From: Prevotellaceae bacterium MN60
GTDB lineage: Bacteria; Bacteroidota; Bacteroidia; Bacteroidales; Bacteroidaceae
Length of the DNA stretch: 64,000 nucleotides
Direction of reading: 5' to 3'
NCBI GenBank assembly: GCA_900199555.1
Contig: FZQZ01000002.1
Span: 1-64,000 of the forward strand
Below the pieces are notes generated by a model. It was not told the DNA's origin, did not search any database, and was given only the letters and a program-made list of their open reading frames with translations. How positions within the stretch are numbered: position 1 is the first letter of the stretch; the number at the start of each line of letters is the position of its first letter. A program made the position numbers and the translations under genes. Below, piece by piece: positions 10,087 through 18,971 of the stretch.

Positions 10087-11652
10087 TTAATATCCTGGAT
10101 TCTGATCTTCATCCGTAATTGCATTGTTCGAGTTAATCTCGAGTGTTGGGAATGGCAGTAGCATAGCACGCTGAGCCATCTCTGTTGTACACACGAACCA
10201 ATTCTCCTTATACTTTGTTGATGAAGGATTCTGGCAATTAGCAGGATGATTATTATGAGCAGTCCAATAGTCAAGCATAAACTGGTAACCGCGACGACGC
10301 ATATCAAAATATTCTGTCTCTTCGCCCAGCAATTCATAGAAGCGCTCATACATAATGCGATGGCGGAATTCCTCTTTGGTCATGCCACTCCAGTCTGCAG
10401 GTTGTTCTGCAGCAGGTTCAGCACTATTGCGAGCGCGAGCCAACACTTCGTTTACATACTGATAAGCCATGTCTGGACCACTTACTTCGTTAGTAGCCTC
10501 AGCCAACATCAGCAGTACATCGGCATAGCGCAAGTAGATAAAGTTCTGATTAGTGTATTGTGCCACATATCGGGTATCAAGAAACTTCTTGAGATATGGC
10601 CACATACGACTACTACCCTTTTCACTTGTATAAGCAGGACATATTGTCACAGTATCCTTGCCGCCATTCTTGGTGTAAAAGTCGTAAATGATACCTTCTT
10701 TAATGCGTGGGTCATCAGGATACTGATTACGCCAAGTGTCGAAGATATATTTTGTTGGGCGATAGCGACCATAAGGGTTGCTCGAAGAATTAGGTGTAAA
10801 GTCGCTCACATCGGGGGCCACACCCTGAGTCCAGGTACTACCGTTGATATCAGAGAATTGTATTTCAATAATCGACTCGGCAGTATTGCGGTTTTGTGGA
10901 TTATATAATGTTTGCAAGGGCACTAACTGATACTTATTATAAACCAGCATACACTCGTCAATACATTTTTGCCAATAGGGAGAATTCTCTTGATTTCCTG
11001 CCAATGTCAGATAAACTTTTCCCAATAGAGCATGAGCAGCAAGACGGCTAGGACGTCCATCAACAGGATTCACCTCAGGCATCAGATTGGCAGCCTCTTC
11101 CAAGTCTGCAATAATCTGCTTATAAGTATCCTCTACCGAAGCACGAGGCATATCCAGACTATTGCTGGTGATAGGAGAAATACGAAGGGGTACACCACCA
11201 AAGGCACGTACCAGATTAAAGTAAATCATACCTCTCAGCAAGTGTGCCTCACCCTTAGCACGTGTTTTCAGTGCATCAGAGGCTCCGCTGCCATCAATCT
11301 TGGCCAGCAGGTCGTTACAGTTGGCAATGACGCGATAGCACGACTTAAAGTGGCGTCCAAGATACTTATTATCAGGTTCTATACGCTGAGCTTTAGAGTC
11401 GTTGTAAGACGAACTGGTATTGTTCATAGTACCACCAGCGGTACAGAAAATAGTATGATAGTCAGATTGAAATACATTATAGCTTAACAACTCACTATAA
11501 CATCCTGTCAGTGCAGCCTCAACACCTTTGTCATTAGAATATATTACTGAGGCAGAGGGAAAGGAGTCGGTATTCTCTTCCAATAAAGAATTGCACGATA
11601 CAAGTGCCATTGTCCCAACTAATCCCAAAGAATATATAATAGTCTTTTTCAT
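10087..11652 (-). CDS. SusD/RagB-family nutrient-binding lipoprotein
   Basis: Surface lipoprotein that captures ligand for the partner SusC channel. I use the ATG at 11652, which gives MKKTIIYSLGLVGTMALVSC with lipobox VSC at residues 18-20; a longer frame to 11757 overlaps the susC coding end. The 521-aa length fits the family. It has the SusD-like N-terminal region (AYKIIANCND-type helix, here CYRVIANCNDLLAKI), TPR-like helices (RGEAHLLRGMIYFNLVRAFG-type segment) and the C-terminal RRRGYQFMLDYW and INSNNAITDEDQNPGY ending typical of SusD. It lies 37 nt after susC and 74 nt before the phosphatase gene. Confidence 0.9.
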   Translation of the reverse strand: MKKTIIYSLGLVGTMALVSCNSLLEENTDSFPSASVIYSNDKGVEAALTGCYSELLSYNVFQSDYHTIFCTAGGTMNNTSSSYNDSKAQRIEPDNKYLGRHFKSCYRVIANCNDLLAKIDGSGASDALKTRAKGEAHLLRGMIYFNLVRAFGGVPLRISPITSNSLDMPRASVEDTYKQIIADLEEAANLMPEVNPVDGRPSRLAAHALLGKVYLTLAGNQENSPYWQKCIDECMLVYNKYQLVPLQTLYNPQNRNTAESIIEIQFSDINGSTWTQGVAPDVSDFTPNSSSNPYGRYRPTKYIFDTWRNQYPDDPRIKEGIIYDFYTKNGGKDTVTICPAYTSEKGSSRMWPYLKKFLDTRYVAQYTNQNFIYLRYADVLLMLAEATNEVSGPDMAYQYVNEVLARARNSAEPAAEQPADWSGMTKEEFRHRIMYERFYELLGEETEYFDMRRRGYQFMLDYWTAHNNHPANCQNPSSTKYKENWFVCTTEMAQRAMLLPFPTLEINSNNAITDEDQNPGY

Positions 11653-11689
11653 TTTTATCTGCTTTAAGTTTTTGTTAGCCTTATGTTTT

Positions 11690-14600
11690 TTAGAAAGTAA
11701 CATTGAGTGTACAACTATACGAGCGAGTGATAGGTGCACTACCATAGTCGATACCAATACGCTTCGGATCGTTAGAGAAGCTATTGATGTCGGGATTATA
11801 ACCTGTATAGTTAGTAATAGTAAACAGGTTACGACCGGTTAGCGTAAGTTGCAAAGCATTAATTACCTTAAATTGCTTTACAGGTACATTCCATGTTAAG
11901 CTCAAACTGCCTAAGCGCAAGAAGCTGCCGTCCTCTACTAAACGATCGGTAAGTTCACTTAAGGGAACACCAATTCGCGGATATGTGGTGCTGGGCTGAT
12001 CTGGACGCCAAGCCTGATAGTAGGCCTCTGTCAGGATATTATAATCATAATAGGTATTGGTGTTGTCGAGTTTATTTGCATTAACCACTTCATTGCCTAC
12101 AGAGCCGTGGAATTGGGCAGTCAGTGTAAAATCTTTATAAGTAAAGCTTGTGTTGAAACCAAAGGTGAAGTCAGGATTAGGATCTCCCAAAATCACACGG
12201 TCTTCGGTATTAATGATGCCATCTTCGTTGGTATCGATATAGGCGATATCACCAGCTTTCAGCTCGTTGCCATTATATACTAGGCCGTTGGCAGCCTCAT
12301 CACTCTGTAATATACCATTAGTCTTGTATCCCCAGAACAATCCGATGGGCTTACCCTTAATAAAGATGTTTACAGGGAAAGCAGCCGATGCATAGTATGA
12401 CAGATTAGTACCATAATATGCCTGATAATACTCAGTGCCATACTTGGTTTCAGGAAGTCCGAGATCTGTAATGCGGTTTTTATTATGAGATATGTTAGCG
12501 CCAATGGTCCATGTAAAATTCTTGGTGCTTATGGGTACAGCATTGATAGCTGCCTCAATACCATTATTCTGAATTGAGCCACAATTAACATAGATAGAAC
12601 TGTAGCCAGTAGAAACAGCTGTATTCATCGACTGCAGGATATCATTTGTTTCCTTGTGATAGGCATCAATGCTCAATGTGAGTCGATTCTTTAATATACC
12701 AAAGTCGATACCTGCATTAAACTGTGTAGTGGCCTCCCATTTCAAATCAGGATTTGCAATCTTAGTGGGTGCAAGACCGACCTGATTACTTCCAGAGCCA
12801 GTAGAATATTCTACACAGCCATAAGTATATTGTGTAGCATATGAAGAAATACTTTGGTTACCTGTCATACCCCATCCTAAGCGCAGTTTCAGGTTGCTAA
12901 CCCACTTGCTATCTTTCAGGAAGTTCTCTTGGTTAACGCGCCATGCCAATGCAACTGATGGGAAGAAACTATAACGGTTGCCTTTCTGGAATTTGCTTGA
13001 ACCATCAACACGACCAGTAAGAGTTACCAAGTAGCGATCCAAATAGTTATAGTTTACTCTCAGCAGAGTTGAGGCCGTTGTCTCGTTGGTCAATGAGTGA
13101 GAGTTGGTATAAGTCTTGTTGGCATAGGCAATTCCGTCGATACCTAGACTCATGATAGAAAAGTCCTCACCCAACATACCATAGCGGTTGGCATCGCGGC
13201 GTTCGTAGGTAATACCAGCAGTACCTGACAAGTGATGCACTTGGTTCAACGTATAATCATAGTATAGTAATGCCTCCAAACCTTTCTTAATGCTACGCAA
13301 TTCACTATAGCCTAATTGTCCATTCACCTTCATACCAGTATATACACCAGTGCCATACCAGCGTGAACGAGTCTTGTCACGAGTATCGTACGACCCCATC
13401 AAGTGGAAAGTCAACCCCTTAATAATCTTATAGTCGAAACTTATCGATGCCATTGTACGATTCTCTTCCGAGTGGTCTTTGTAGTCAGTCAACCAGTTGG
13501 TTGGTGTAAGTTGCAAATCGTTATCCTTGTCGTTATTATCCTCGGGATCGAGTTCTGCAAAAGGCTTTGCAAGGATAGCATGTCTTGTCAGACTAGTGCG
13601 CTGATTACCCTGTCCATCGGTTCCGGCAGTCATATCATTCACACGGCGCATCATGCTAAAAGTTCCCTTAAGCGACAGATTCTTGTTCAGTTTATATTTA
13701 TAGTTCACACGTAAGTCTGCCTGATTCAAACCCGTATTACGGATGATACCATCACTGTCAAGATAACCTCCAGCAACGTAATAGTTAGACTTGTCGTTAC
13801 CTCCGTTTACTGAGAGTCGATACGACTGAGTGGTTGATGTATGGAACAGTTCTTTCTGCCAGTCACGATTCACGGGGTGGAAATCAGCGCTGTAGGCTCC
13901 CTCCTCTTCTGCTTTCTCATTTCTGTAGGCAATATATTCTTCTGCGTTAAGCACACTGATATGCTTGCTTGCCTTGTCAAACGAGATACCTGTTGAGAGA
14001 TTAATTTTGGCTTTACCATTTCTACCCTCTTTGGTTGTAATAAGTACAACACCATTTGATGCACGTGAGCCATAGATGGCAGTAGCAGAAGCATCCTTTA
14101 AGATTTCGATGCTTTGTATATCTTGCGGGTTGATTCCAGTTAGTCCACTCTGTGTGGTCTGTACTGGGTCACTACCCGTACCGCCACCACTATTAGGATT
14201 GCCTACATCCTCGGTTGCATCGTTCATGATGATACCATCAATAACATAAAGAGGCTCTTTGTTTCCATTAAGAGTCGATGTACCACGAATACGCACATTG
14301 GACAATCCACCCAATTGCGAGTCACCACCATTCACATATACACCAGGAGCATTACCCTGAAGCAAATGGTCTATACCGCTATCATATACAGCTTTATCGT
14401 GGTCAACGGCCACCGATGACACAGCACCTGTCAGGTCGCTCTTCTTCATTTGTCCGTAGCCCACAACCACAATCTCATCGAGGTTTTGCAAATCGTCTTT
14501 CAGTATAACATTAATCTCGCTATTATTACCAACCTTCACATACTGTGTCAAGCAGCCTACATAGCTAATTTGGATAGTGCTTCCTTTAGTTACATTAAGT

Positions 14601-15049
14601 TCAAAGTGTCCATTAACGTCAGTTACAGTTCCGTTTGTTGTTCCTTTTTCGCCCACACTAGCACCAATCACAAACTCTCCATTTTGATCGGTAACAACAC
14701 CCTTTACCTTTTGTTTCTGCGTGTTCTTGTCTTGTTTCTCCTGCTTCTTGGCTACGATTACAATCTGGTTACCCTTCACCTCGAAAGTGTAGTCAGTGTC
14801 CTTCAGCAATTCTTCCATCACCTGAGGCACTGTCTTGTTCTTTTGGTTTAGTAGCACCTGTTTGTTTACGTTCAGCTTCGAGGCATTGTAGGCAATCTTG
14901 TAGTTGCTTACAGATTCCATTTTCTCGAAAGCCTTTTTCAGCGTTGTACGTTCGTTGTTAAACGATACATTCTGCGCCTGAAGAGAAAGGCAGCCAGCAA
15001 TCAACATAATGGCAGCCGTCTTTAGAATACGGTTTCTTCTTTCTTTCAT
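11690..15049 (-). CDS. SusC/RagA-family TonB-dependent outer-membrane transporter with STN domain
   Basis: Large outer-membrane barrel (1119 aa) that imports the ligand held by SusD using TonB energy. In order it has a signal peptide (about 1-25); an STN (secretin/TonB N-terminal) domain at about 26-95, the part that signals to FecR; a carboxypeptidase-D-like beta domain (about 117-190, containing VKGVVTDQNGEFVIGASV); the TonB plug from about 195 with VVGYGQMKKSDLTGAVSSV; and the barrel ending in a hydrophobic strand with terminal Phe. The STN domain fits control by the linked FecR/sigma pair, which is encoded immediately upstream. Confidence 0.93.
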   Translation of the reverse strand: MKERRNRILKTAAIMLIAGCLSLQAQNVSFNNERTTLKKAFEKMESVSNYKIAYNASKLNVNKQVLLNQKNKTVPQVMEELLKDTDYTFEVKGNQIVIVAKKQEKQDKNTQKQKVKGVVTDQNGEFVIGASVGEKGTTNGTVTDVNGHFELNVTKGSTIQISYVGCLTQYVKVGNNSEINVILKDDLQNLDEIVVVGYGQMKKSDLTGAVSSVAVDHDKAVYDSGIDHLLQGNAPGVYVNGGDSQLGGLSNVRIRGTSTLNGNKEPLYVIDGIIMNDATEDVGNPNSGGGTGSDPVQTTQSGLTGINPQDIQSIEILKDASATAIYGSRASNGVVLITTKEGRNGKAKINLSTGISFDKASKHISVLNAEEYIAYRNEKAEEEGAYSADFHPVNRDWQKELFHTSTTQSYRLSVNGGNDKSNYYVAGGYLDSDGIIRNTGLNQADLRVNYKYKLNKNLSLKGTFSMMRRVNDMTAGTDGQGNQRTSLTRHAILAKPFAELDPEDNNDKDNDLQLTPTNWLTDYKDHSEENRTMASISFDYKIIKGLTFHLMGSYDTRDKTRSRWYGTGVYTGMKVNGQLGYSELRSIKKGLEALLYYDYTLNQVHHLSGTAGITYERRDANRYGMLGEDFSIMSLGIDGIAYANKTYTNSHSLTNETTASTLLRVNYNYLDRYLVTLTGRVDGSSKFQKGNRYSFFPSVALAWRVNQENFLKDSKWVSNLKLRLGWGMTGNQSISSYATQYTYGCVEYSTGSGSNQVGLAPTKIANPDLKWEATTQFNAGIDFGILKNRLTLSIDAYHKETNDILQSMNTAVSTGYSSIYVNCGSIQNNGIEAAINAVPISTKNFTWTIGANISHNKNRITDLGLPETKYGTEYYQAYYGTNLSYYASAAFPVNIFIKGKPIGLFWGYKTNGILQSDEAANGLVYNGNELKAGDIAYIDTNEDGIINTEDRVILGDPNPDFTFGFNTSFTYKDFTLTAQFHGSVGNEVVNANKLDNTNTYYDYNILTEAYYQAWRPDQPSTTYPRIGVPLSELTDRLVEDGSFLRLGSLSLTWNVPVKQFKVINALQLTLTGRNLFTITNYTGYNPDINSFSNDPKRIGIDYGSAPITRSYSCTLNVTF

Positions 15050-15159
15050 TTTAGGTTAAATTTGATACGATTAAATAATTAATAGTTGAATGTACACTTA
15101 AGACAATCAGAAACCCATCCTACACCCAAACGGGCAAGGTTAAAAAGTTTTAAAATTAA

Positions 15160-16146
15160 TTATTTAATAAAGATATCATTGCCGTCAATCTCGTAGTTCA
15201 GCTGTGGTATCAGCATTTTCAATACACCCATAATGCTCTCTATCGTATCGTCGGCATTAAAGTGTGCACGTATGGTCTGGTTATTAAATCTGCTGTTTTG
15301 TAAGTGTATCTTGACGTTATAGGCACGTTCTATCTGTTGTAGTGCATATATCAGCTTAGTCTCTTCAAAATACATGGCTGGCACTCGCCATACCGAATAG
15401 TCGGCAGCATTCACACGATGCATCTCTACCAGTCCAGTCTCCGTATCCATCACCAGCTGGTCGTTAGGCTCTAGCAGATAAGGTTTCTTCTGATCAGCTA
15501 CGCTCACCTCTAGCCTACCCGTCTCCAACGTAGCAGTAACTTGCGGATTATCAGGATATGAGAATACGTTGAAGGTTGTTCCCAACACCTTCAGTTTCAT
15601 CTTGTTCACATCCACCGTAAACGGTCTGCTGGCATCCTTCTTCACCTCGAAAAAAGCCTCACCTGTAAGACATACGTTACGCTCGGCAGAAACAAAGCGA
15701 GAGGGATATATCAGCGAGCTACCACCATTCAGCCATACTACTGAACTATCGGGCAATACCACCTTGCTACGCTCGCCATAAGCCGTAAACTTATGCATAA
15801 ACACCACCTCCGAGTATAGCTTAGCCTTCTCGCTAGCAGAGATATAGAAGTAGGCTGCAGCACTCACCATGATGATAGGAGCCACCCACATCGCAGCCAT
15901 CTTCAGCCAGGGAAAGCGCACCTCCCTTGGCTTACTGCCAAACACAGCAGACGATATCTTAGCAAAAGCCTCTTCGGTCTTTGCCTCATCAGCCGAAGCC
16001 TCGCCACACTCTGCCCATATCTCGCGGAATGCGTCGTCGGCATCATTACCACCGAGCACAATACGCTGTTGCACTCTTGTGGCTATTTCGTCCTTCACCT
16101 CATGGTGGAAGAAATATCTGACGATTTGTTGTATATATCTGCTCAT
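15160..16146 (-). CDS. FecR-family anti-sigma factor
   Basis: Inner-membrane regulator of about 328 aa. The start at 16146 (MSRYIQQIVRYFF) is preferred to the ATG at 16179, which is only 8 nt from the sigma stop. A cytoplasmic N-terminal region is followed by one membrane helix near residue 80-100 (MAAMWVAPIIMVSAAAYFYI), then the periplasmic FecR domain (SKVVLPDSSVVWLNGGSSLIYP, FEVKKDASRPFTVDV) and the C-terminal domain that contacts the receptor STN domain. It lies between the sigma gene and susC in the same direction. It probably releases the sigma factor when SusC is loaded. Confidence 0.9.
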   Translation of the reverse strand: MSRYIQQIVRYFFHHEVKDEIATRVQQRIVLGGNDADDAFREIWAECGEASADEAKTEEAFAKISSAVFGSKPREVRFPWLKMAAMWVAPIIMVSAAAYFYISASEKAKLYSEVVFMHKFTAYGERSKVVLPDSSVVWLNGGSSLIYPSRFVSAERNVCLTGEAFFEVKKDASRPFTVDVNKMKLKVLGTTFNVFSYPDNPQVTATLETGRLEVSVADQKKPYLLEPNDQLVMDTETGLVEMHRVNAADYSVWRVPAMYFEETKLIYALQQIERAYNVKIHLQNSRFNNQTIRAHFNADDTIESIMGVLKMLIPQLNYEIDGNDIFIK

Positions 16147-16186
16147 TCTATACCTTTTTATATAATTAAGACAATTCAAAATCGTG

Positions 16187-16750
16187 TTATCCCCAACCCA
16201 ACAACAATAAAATAAGTATTTTTAGCATTTTGCGTATATCGCCCAATGCCAAATTCAGATGGTTCTCCACTGTTTTCTTCTGTAATCCCAGCTTTTCGGC
16301 TATGGCGTCGTTGTTAAGTCCCTGCTCTCTACTCATCCTATAGATGGTCTGTCGTTGTGGCGGCATATTCGCTACAATCATGTCTATCAGCAACTTCATG
16401 TCGCTGGCCTCTATCTGCTCCTGAGGCGATGCCCCAGCAGTAATCGGTTCAGCTATGCTGTCAATATCTATCGTCACCCTACGCGATGCGATAAAATTCA
16501 GCACCGTATGCTTGGCAATGGTATAGATATAGCCATCCAAATTCTCCACCCCCTGTAGTTTCTCGCGCTTAGTCCACAGGTTGATAAACACCATTTGTGC
16601 AATATCGTCGGCATCCGCTTCATTCTTTATAAAACCCAGTGCAAAGGCATGAACCTTGGGGTAGAAAACGCTAAAAACCTGCTGGAAAGCCTGACGACTT
16701 CCCATAGCAAGAGCATCTATCGTGTCCTTATCTATTAGGTTAATTAGCAT
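16187..16750 (-). CDS. ECF-type RNA polymerase sigma factor
   Basis: Sigma-70 family factor of 187 aa, Bacteroidota FecI-like group. Region 2 is seen in AFQQVFSVFYPKVHAFALGFIKNEADADDIAQMVFINLWTKR-type sequence (residues about 20-60), and region 4 in the C-terminal helix-turn-helix (GLNNDAIAEKLGLQKKTVENH). It is first in the locus and has a canonical housekeeping promoter (16786-16817). It probably drives susC transcription together with the FecR partner. Confidence 0.92.
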   Translation of the reverse strand: MLINLIDKDTIDALAMGSRQAFQQVFSVFYPKVHAFALGFIKNEADADDIAQMVFINLWTKREKLQGVENLDGYIYTIAKHTVLNFIASRRVTIDIDSIAEPITAGASPQEQIEASDMKLLIDMIVANMPPQRQTIYRMSREQGLNNDAIAEKLGLQKKTVENHLNLALGDIRKMLKILILLLLGWG

Positions 16751-16785
16751 TGTTTTAGTTCATCTGATAGTTTATAAAAACGTGG

Positions 16786-16817
16786 CAAAAGTACAAACAA
16801 TTTTTCAGAATTCCAAA
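16786..16817 (-). promoter_or_regulatory. Promoter of the ECF sigma gene
   Basis: Minus strand TTTG (16814-16817), exactly 20 nt, then TACTTTTG (16786-16793), a match to the TAnnTTTG consensus. The predicted 5' UTR is about 30 nt. Confidence 0.7.
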
Positions 16818-16885
16818 TAGTTTATGCGTAAAAATTCTGAGATGACTATAACTGATATTTGAGAAACCAAGAGTATTATACTTAA

Positions 16886-16920
16886 ATTCAAGGAGAATTA
16901 TGCGTAAATTCTCCTTGAAT
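16886..16920. terminator. Perfect 14-bp hairpin downstream of the barrel gene
   Basis: Arms ATTCAAGGAGAATT (16886-16899) and AATTCTCCTTGAAT (16907-16920) with a 7-base loop. It lies between the end of the leftward exporter operon and the sigma promoter. No clear T-run follows, so terminator function is probable but not certain. A short direct repeat (GAATTATGC, one variable base, GTCAAACT) overlaps its right end. Confidence 0.5.
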
Positions 16921-16974
16921 TATGCTGTCAAACTCCTCGAATTATGCCGTCAAACTATCGCCACTCAAATCCTA

Positions 16975-18135
16975 TCAAAAACTGTATTTTAGTTTTACGA
17001 AGAGTTCAGAGTTTTTCTTATAGACACTGAAGATGCCTTTGTCGGCATGGAAATAGTCAAAACCGAGCATGGCATGTAACTGGTCGTTGAGAGCGTAGTC
17101 GGCACTAAGACGATTGTAGATGCCGCCATTGGTGACATCGATATAGGCAAAGGTCTGCAGGGCAAGGGTGTTATGAAGCAAATCCTTGGAGAGACGGAAG
17201 GTGGCAAGACCGGTATTGCGGTGGTCGCCACTAGCTACGTATTTATGGGCGTATTGTGCAGAGAGCGACCAGTCGTTGCCGGCATACCAATCGATACCTA
17301 TCAGGGCGTTGGAGGATGCGGCACGAGTGGAGGGCAGGCTCTGGGCCTCGTCCAGATATTCTGCCACCTCACCCCTAACAACAAACTGTCCGAGAGGAAT
17401 GGAACAGTCGGCGCCCAGCATGGTCATGCGGCGATATGCTCCTACTCCATCAATAATGACGGTCTGCTTGTTCCACGTATGCAGGGCAGACAGCGAGAAG
17501 TCGATGCCACTGAGGAAGAACGAGAGGCGACCACCATACTCCATATTATATACCTTACGACCGGGCTCAGCGCCAATGGGCAACGAACCTATAGACCAGG
17601 GATTATCGTTGTCGGTGGGCAACTCGAAGAAGCTACTGACGGGAATGGCAACAGCCTCAAAGCTCCACTTCTCACGAGAATAACGCAAGCGGAGAGCACC
17701 CACGGGGATGCGGATATCATCATAGTCTTGTGCCAAGAACTCGGTATAGTCCATGGGTGAGATGATGTCGGTGAGGCGCAAGGCATCAGCCACGCCCCAA
17801 GCAATAATCTGCCTACCGGCACGCAAATCCCAATGCTGGTCGGAATAGTAGGCGTAGGCCTCGCGAAGCTGCAGACCAGAGCGGTCTTTCAAGATGGCAT
17901 TATGCACGAGATTGGCTGAAACGTATGCACCCACATTGCCGCGCTCAAGGGTAAGTTCGCCACGCACTCGGGTGCGAGACGACATCCAGTCGTTAGGACG
18001 CTCTAGGCGCAGCGCATGATAGGTATCAACAAAGCCCTTCACACTGATACGGAGAGAATCCTCATCCTGCGCTAAGGCAGGATGAGGAAGAGCACACAAT
18101 GCTAGAACAATTACAGAAAAAAATATAGATTTCAT
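16975..18135 (-). CDS. Outer-membrane beta-barrel protein of the RND exporter operon
   Basis: Exported barrel of 386 aa with signal peptide [22 protein letters not shown]. Alternating aromatic/polar strands run throughout (for example [20 protein letters not shown]), and the C-terminus LFVKLKYSF ends in Phe, the outer-membrane assembly signal. The pattern and neighbours resemble the DUF1302-like barrels that accompany MMPL-type RND proteins and a lipoprotein-sorting-like protein. Its ATG overlaps the stop of the upstream gene (ATGA). Likely the outer-membrane acceptor for a lipid or hydrophobic cargo; cargo unknown. Confidence 0.65.
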   Translation of the reverse strand: MKSIFFSVIVLALCALPHPALAQDEDSLRISVKGFVDTYHALRLERPNDWMSSRTRVRGELTLERGNVGAYVSANLVHNAILKDRSGLQLREAYAYYSDQHWDLRAGRQIIAWGVADALRLTDIISPMDYTEFLAQDYDDIRIPVGALRLRYSREKWSFEAVAIPVSSFFELPTDNDNPWSIGSLPIGAEPGRKVYNMEYGGRLSFFLSGIDFSLSALHTWNKQTVIIDGVGAYRRMTMLGADCSIPLGQFVVRGEVAEYLDEAQSLPSTRAASSNALIGIDWYAGNDWSLSAQYAHKYVASGDHRNTGLATFRLSKDLLHNTLALQTFAYIDVTNGGIYNRLSADYALNDQLHAMLGFDYFHADKGIFSVYKKNSELFVKLKYSF

Positions 18136-18920
18136 AAGCCTTTTTCTAGTTTAGCCACCGTAAAGAGCGACTTGTCAATCTTTACATCGTATTGGGTATT
18201 CTTAACCACAATCAGTGTACTGTGCTCAGTCTGTACGTTTTTCATCTCCATCTTCTGAATAGTCCAGAAGCCTTGTATCTTCTTTACGTCATTGATATTG
18301 AGCACGCGATGCAGCTTGTTGAGCTTGTCGTAATATTCCACATAGGCTGCCACCAGACAGTCTTGACGTATCCACGACACCTTACGACTATATATCTCGT
18401 GCTTGTCAACAGGTACAGACTCTACCACCCAGCACTTATGTCCGTTCTTTACTTCTTCGCGCAACAGCTTATGATTATCTTCATCTACATGGCGCGAGCC
18501 CATATCGTCGTAAGTAAAGTCGGTACCCATAAAGTAGTCGGTCTTAGAGGATGAGCCACTGATGCGTCGTGTCTTCTTCATGGCAGGCAGGAAGAGCCAT
18601 TTAGCATCCTCCTTACCTATCTGGTCGTAATCCCACGTGAGGAATCCCGTACCCTTGACATCGCCAGGGTAAGTAAAAAACATCATTTTCTTGGTGTCCT
18701 TGCCCTCGTCCATTGCCCACGAGGTAACTTTGCGCTGACGTGTGGTGCCGTTCTTCTTGCGTAGTGTGAGTTCGAGTTCGGCATAACGTGTGTCGCCATC
18801 AGGACGGTCTTTCACCTTTTGTATCACGTCACGCCCCGAGAGCTTTTGAGCATTGACCATTGAGCATTGACCATTGAACATTGACCCAAACAAAGCTATT
18901 ATCATCAAAATCTTTTTCAT
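18132..18920 (-). CDS. Outer-membrane lipoprotein-sorting-like periplasmic protein
   Basis: Periplasmic protein with the LolA/LolB-like half-barrel fold of the family annotated 'outer membrane lipoprotein-sorting protein', 262 aa from the ATG at 18920 (an upstream in-frame ATG at 18971 is weaker). Typical segments are [40 protein letters not shown] and [20 protein letters not shown]. It probably carries a hydrophobic cargo between the RND pump and the barrel. The end of its signal peptide (residues about 13-25) is encoded by six heptanucleotide repeats (18846-18887), so copy-number change would shift the frame and switch the gene off. It is followed by an ATGA overlap. Confidence 0.75.
   Translation of the reverse strand: MKKILMIIALFGSMFNGQCSMVNAQKLSGRDVIQKVKDRPDGDTRYAELELTLRKKNGTTRQRKVTSWAMDEGKDTKKMMFFTYPGDVKGTGFLTWDYDQIGKEDAKWLFLPAMKKTRRISGSSSKTDYFMGTDFTYDDMGSRHVDEDNHKLLREEVKNGHKCWVVESVPVDKHEIYSRKVSWIRQDCLVAAYVEYYDKLNKLHRVLNINDVKKIQGFWTIQKMEMKNVQTEHSTLIVVKNTQYDVKIDKSLFTVAKLEKGL
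18846..18887. repeat. Heptanucleotide repeat in the signal-peptide region
   Basis: Six units of TTGASCA type (TTGAGCA, TTGACCA, TTGAGCA, TTGACCA, TTGAACA, TTGACCC on the plus strand). They encode the hydrophilic end of the signal peptide and the cleavage region of the lipoprotein-sorting-like protein. Confidence 0.85.
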
Positions 18921-18971
18921 ATCGTTGTTGTTTTTATTGTTTATACTATGATTTGTTTCTCTCTTCATCAC

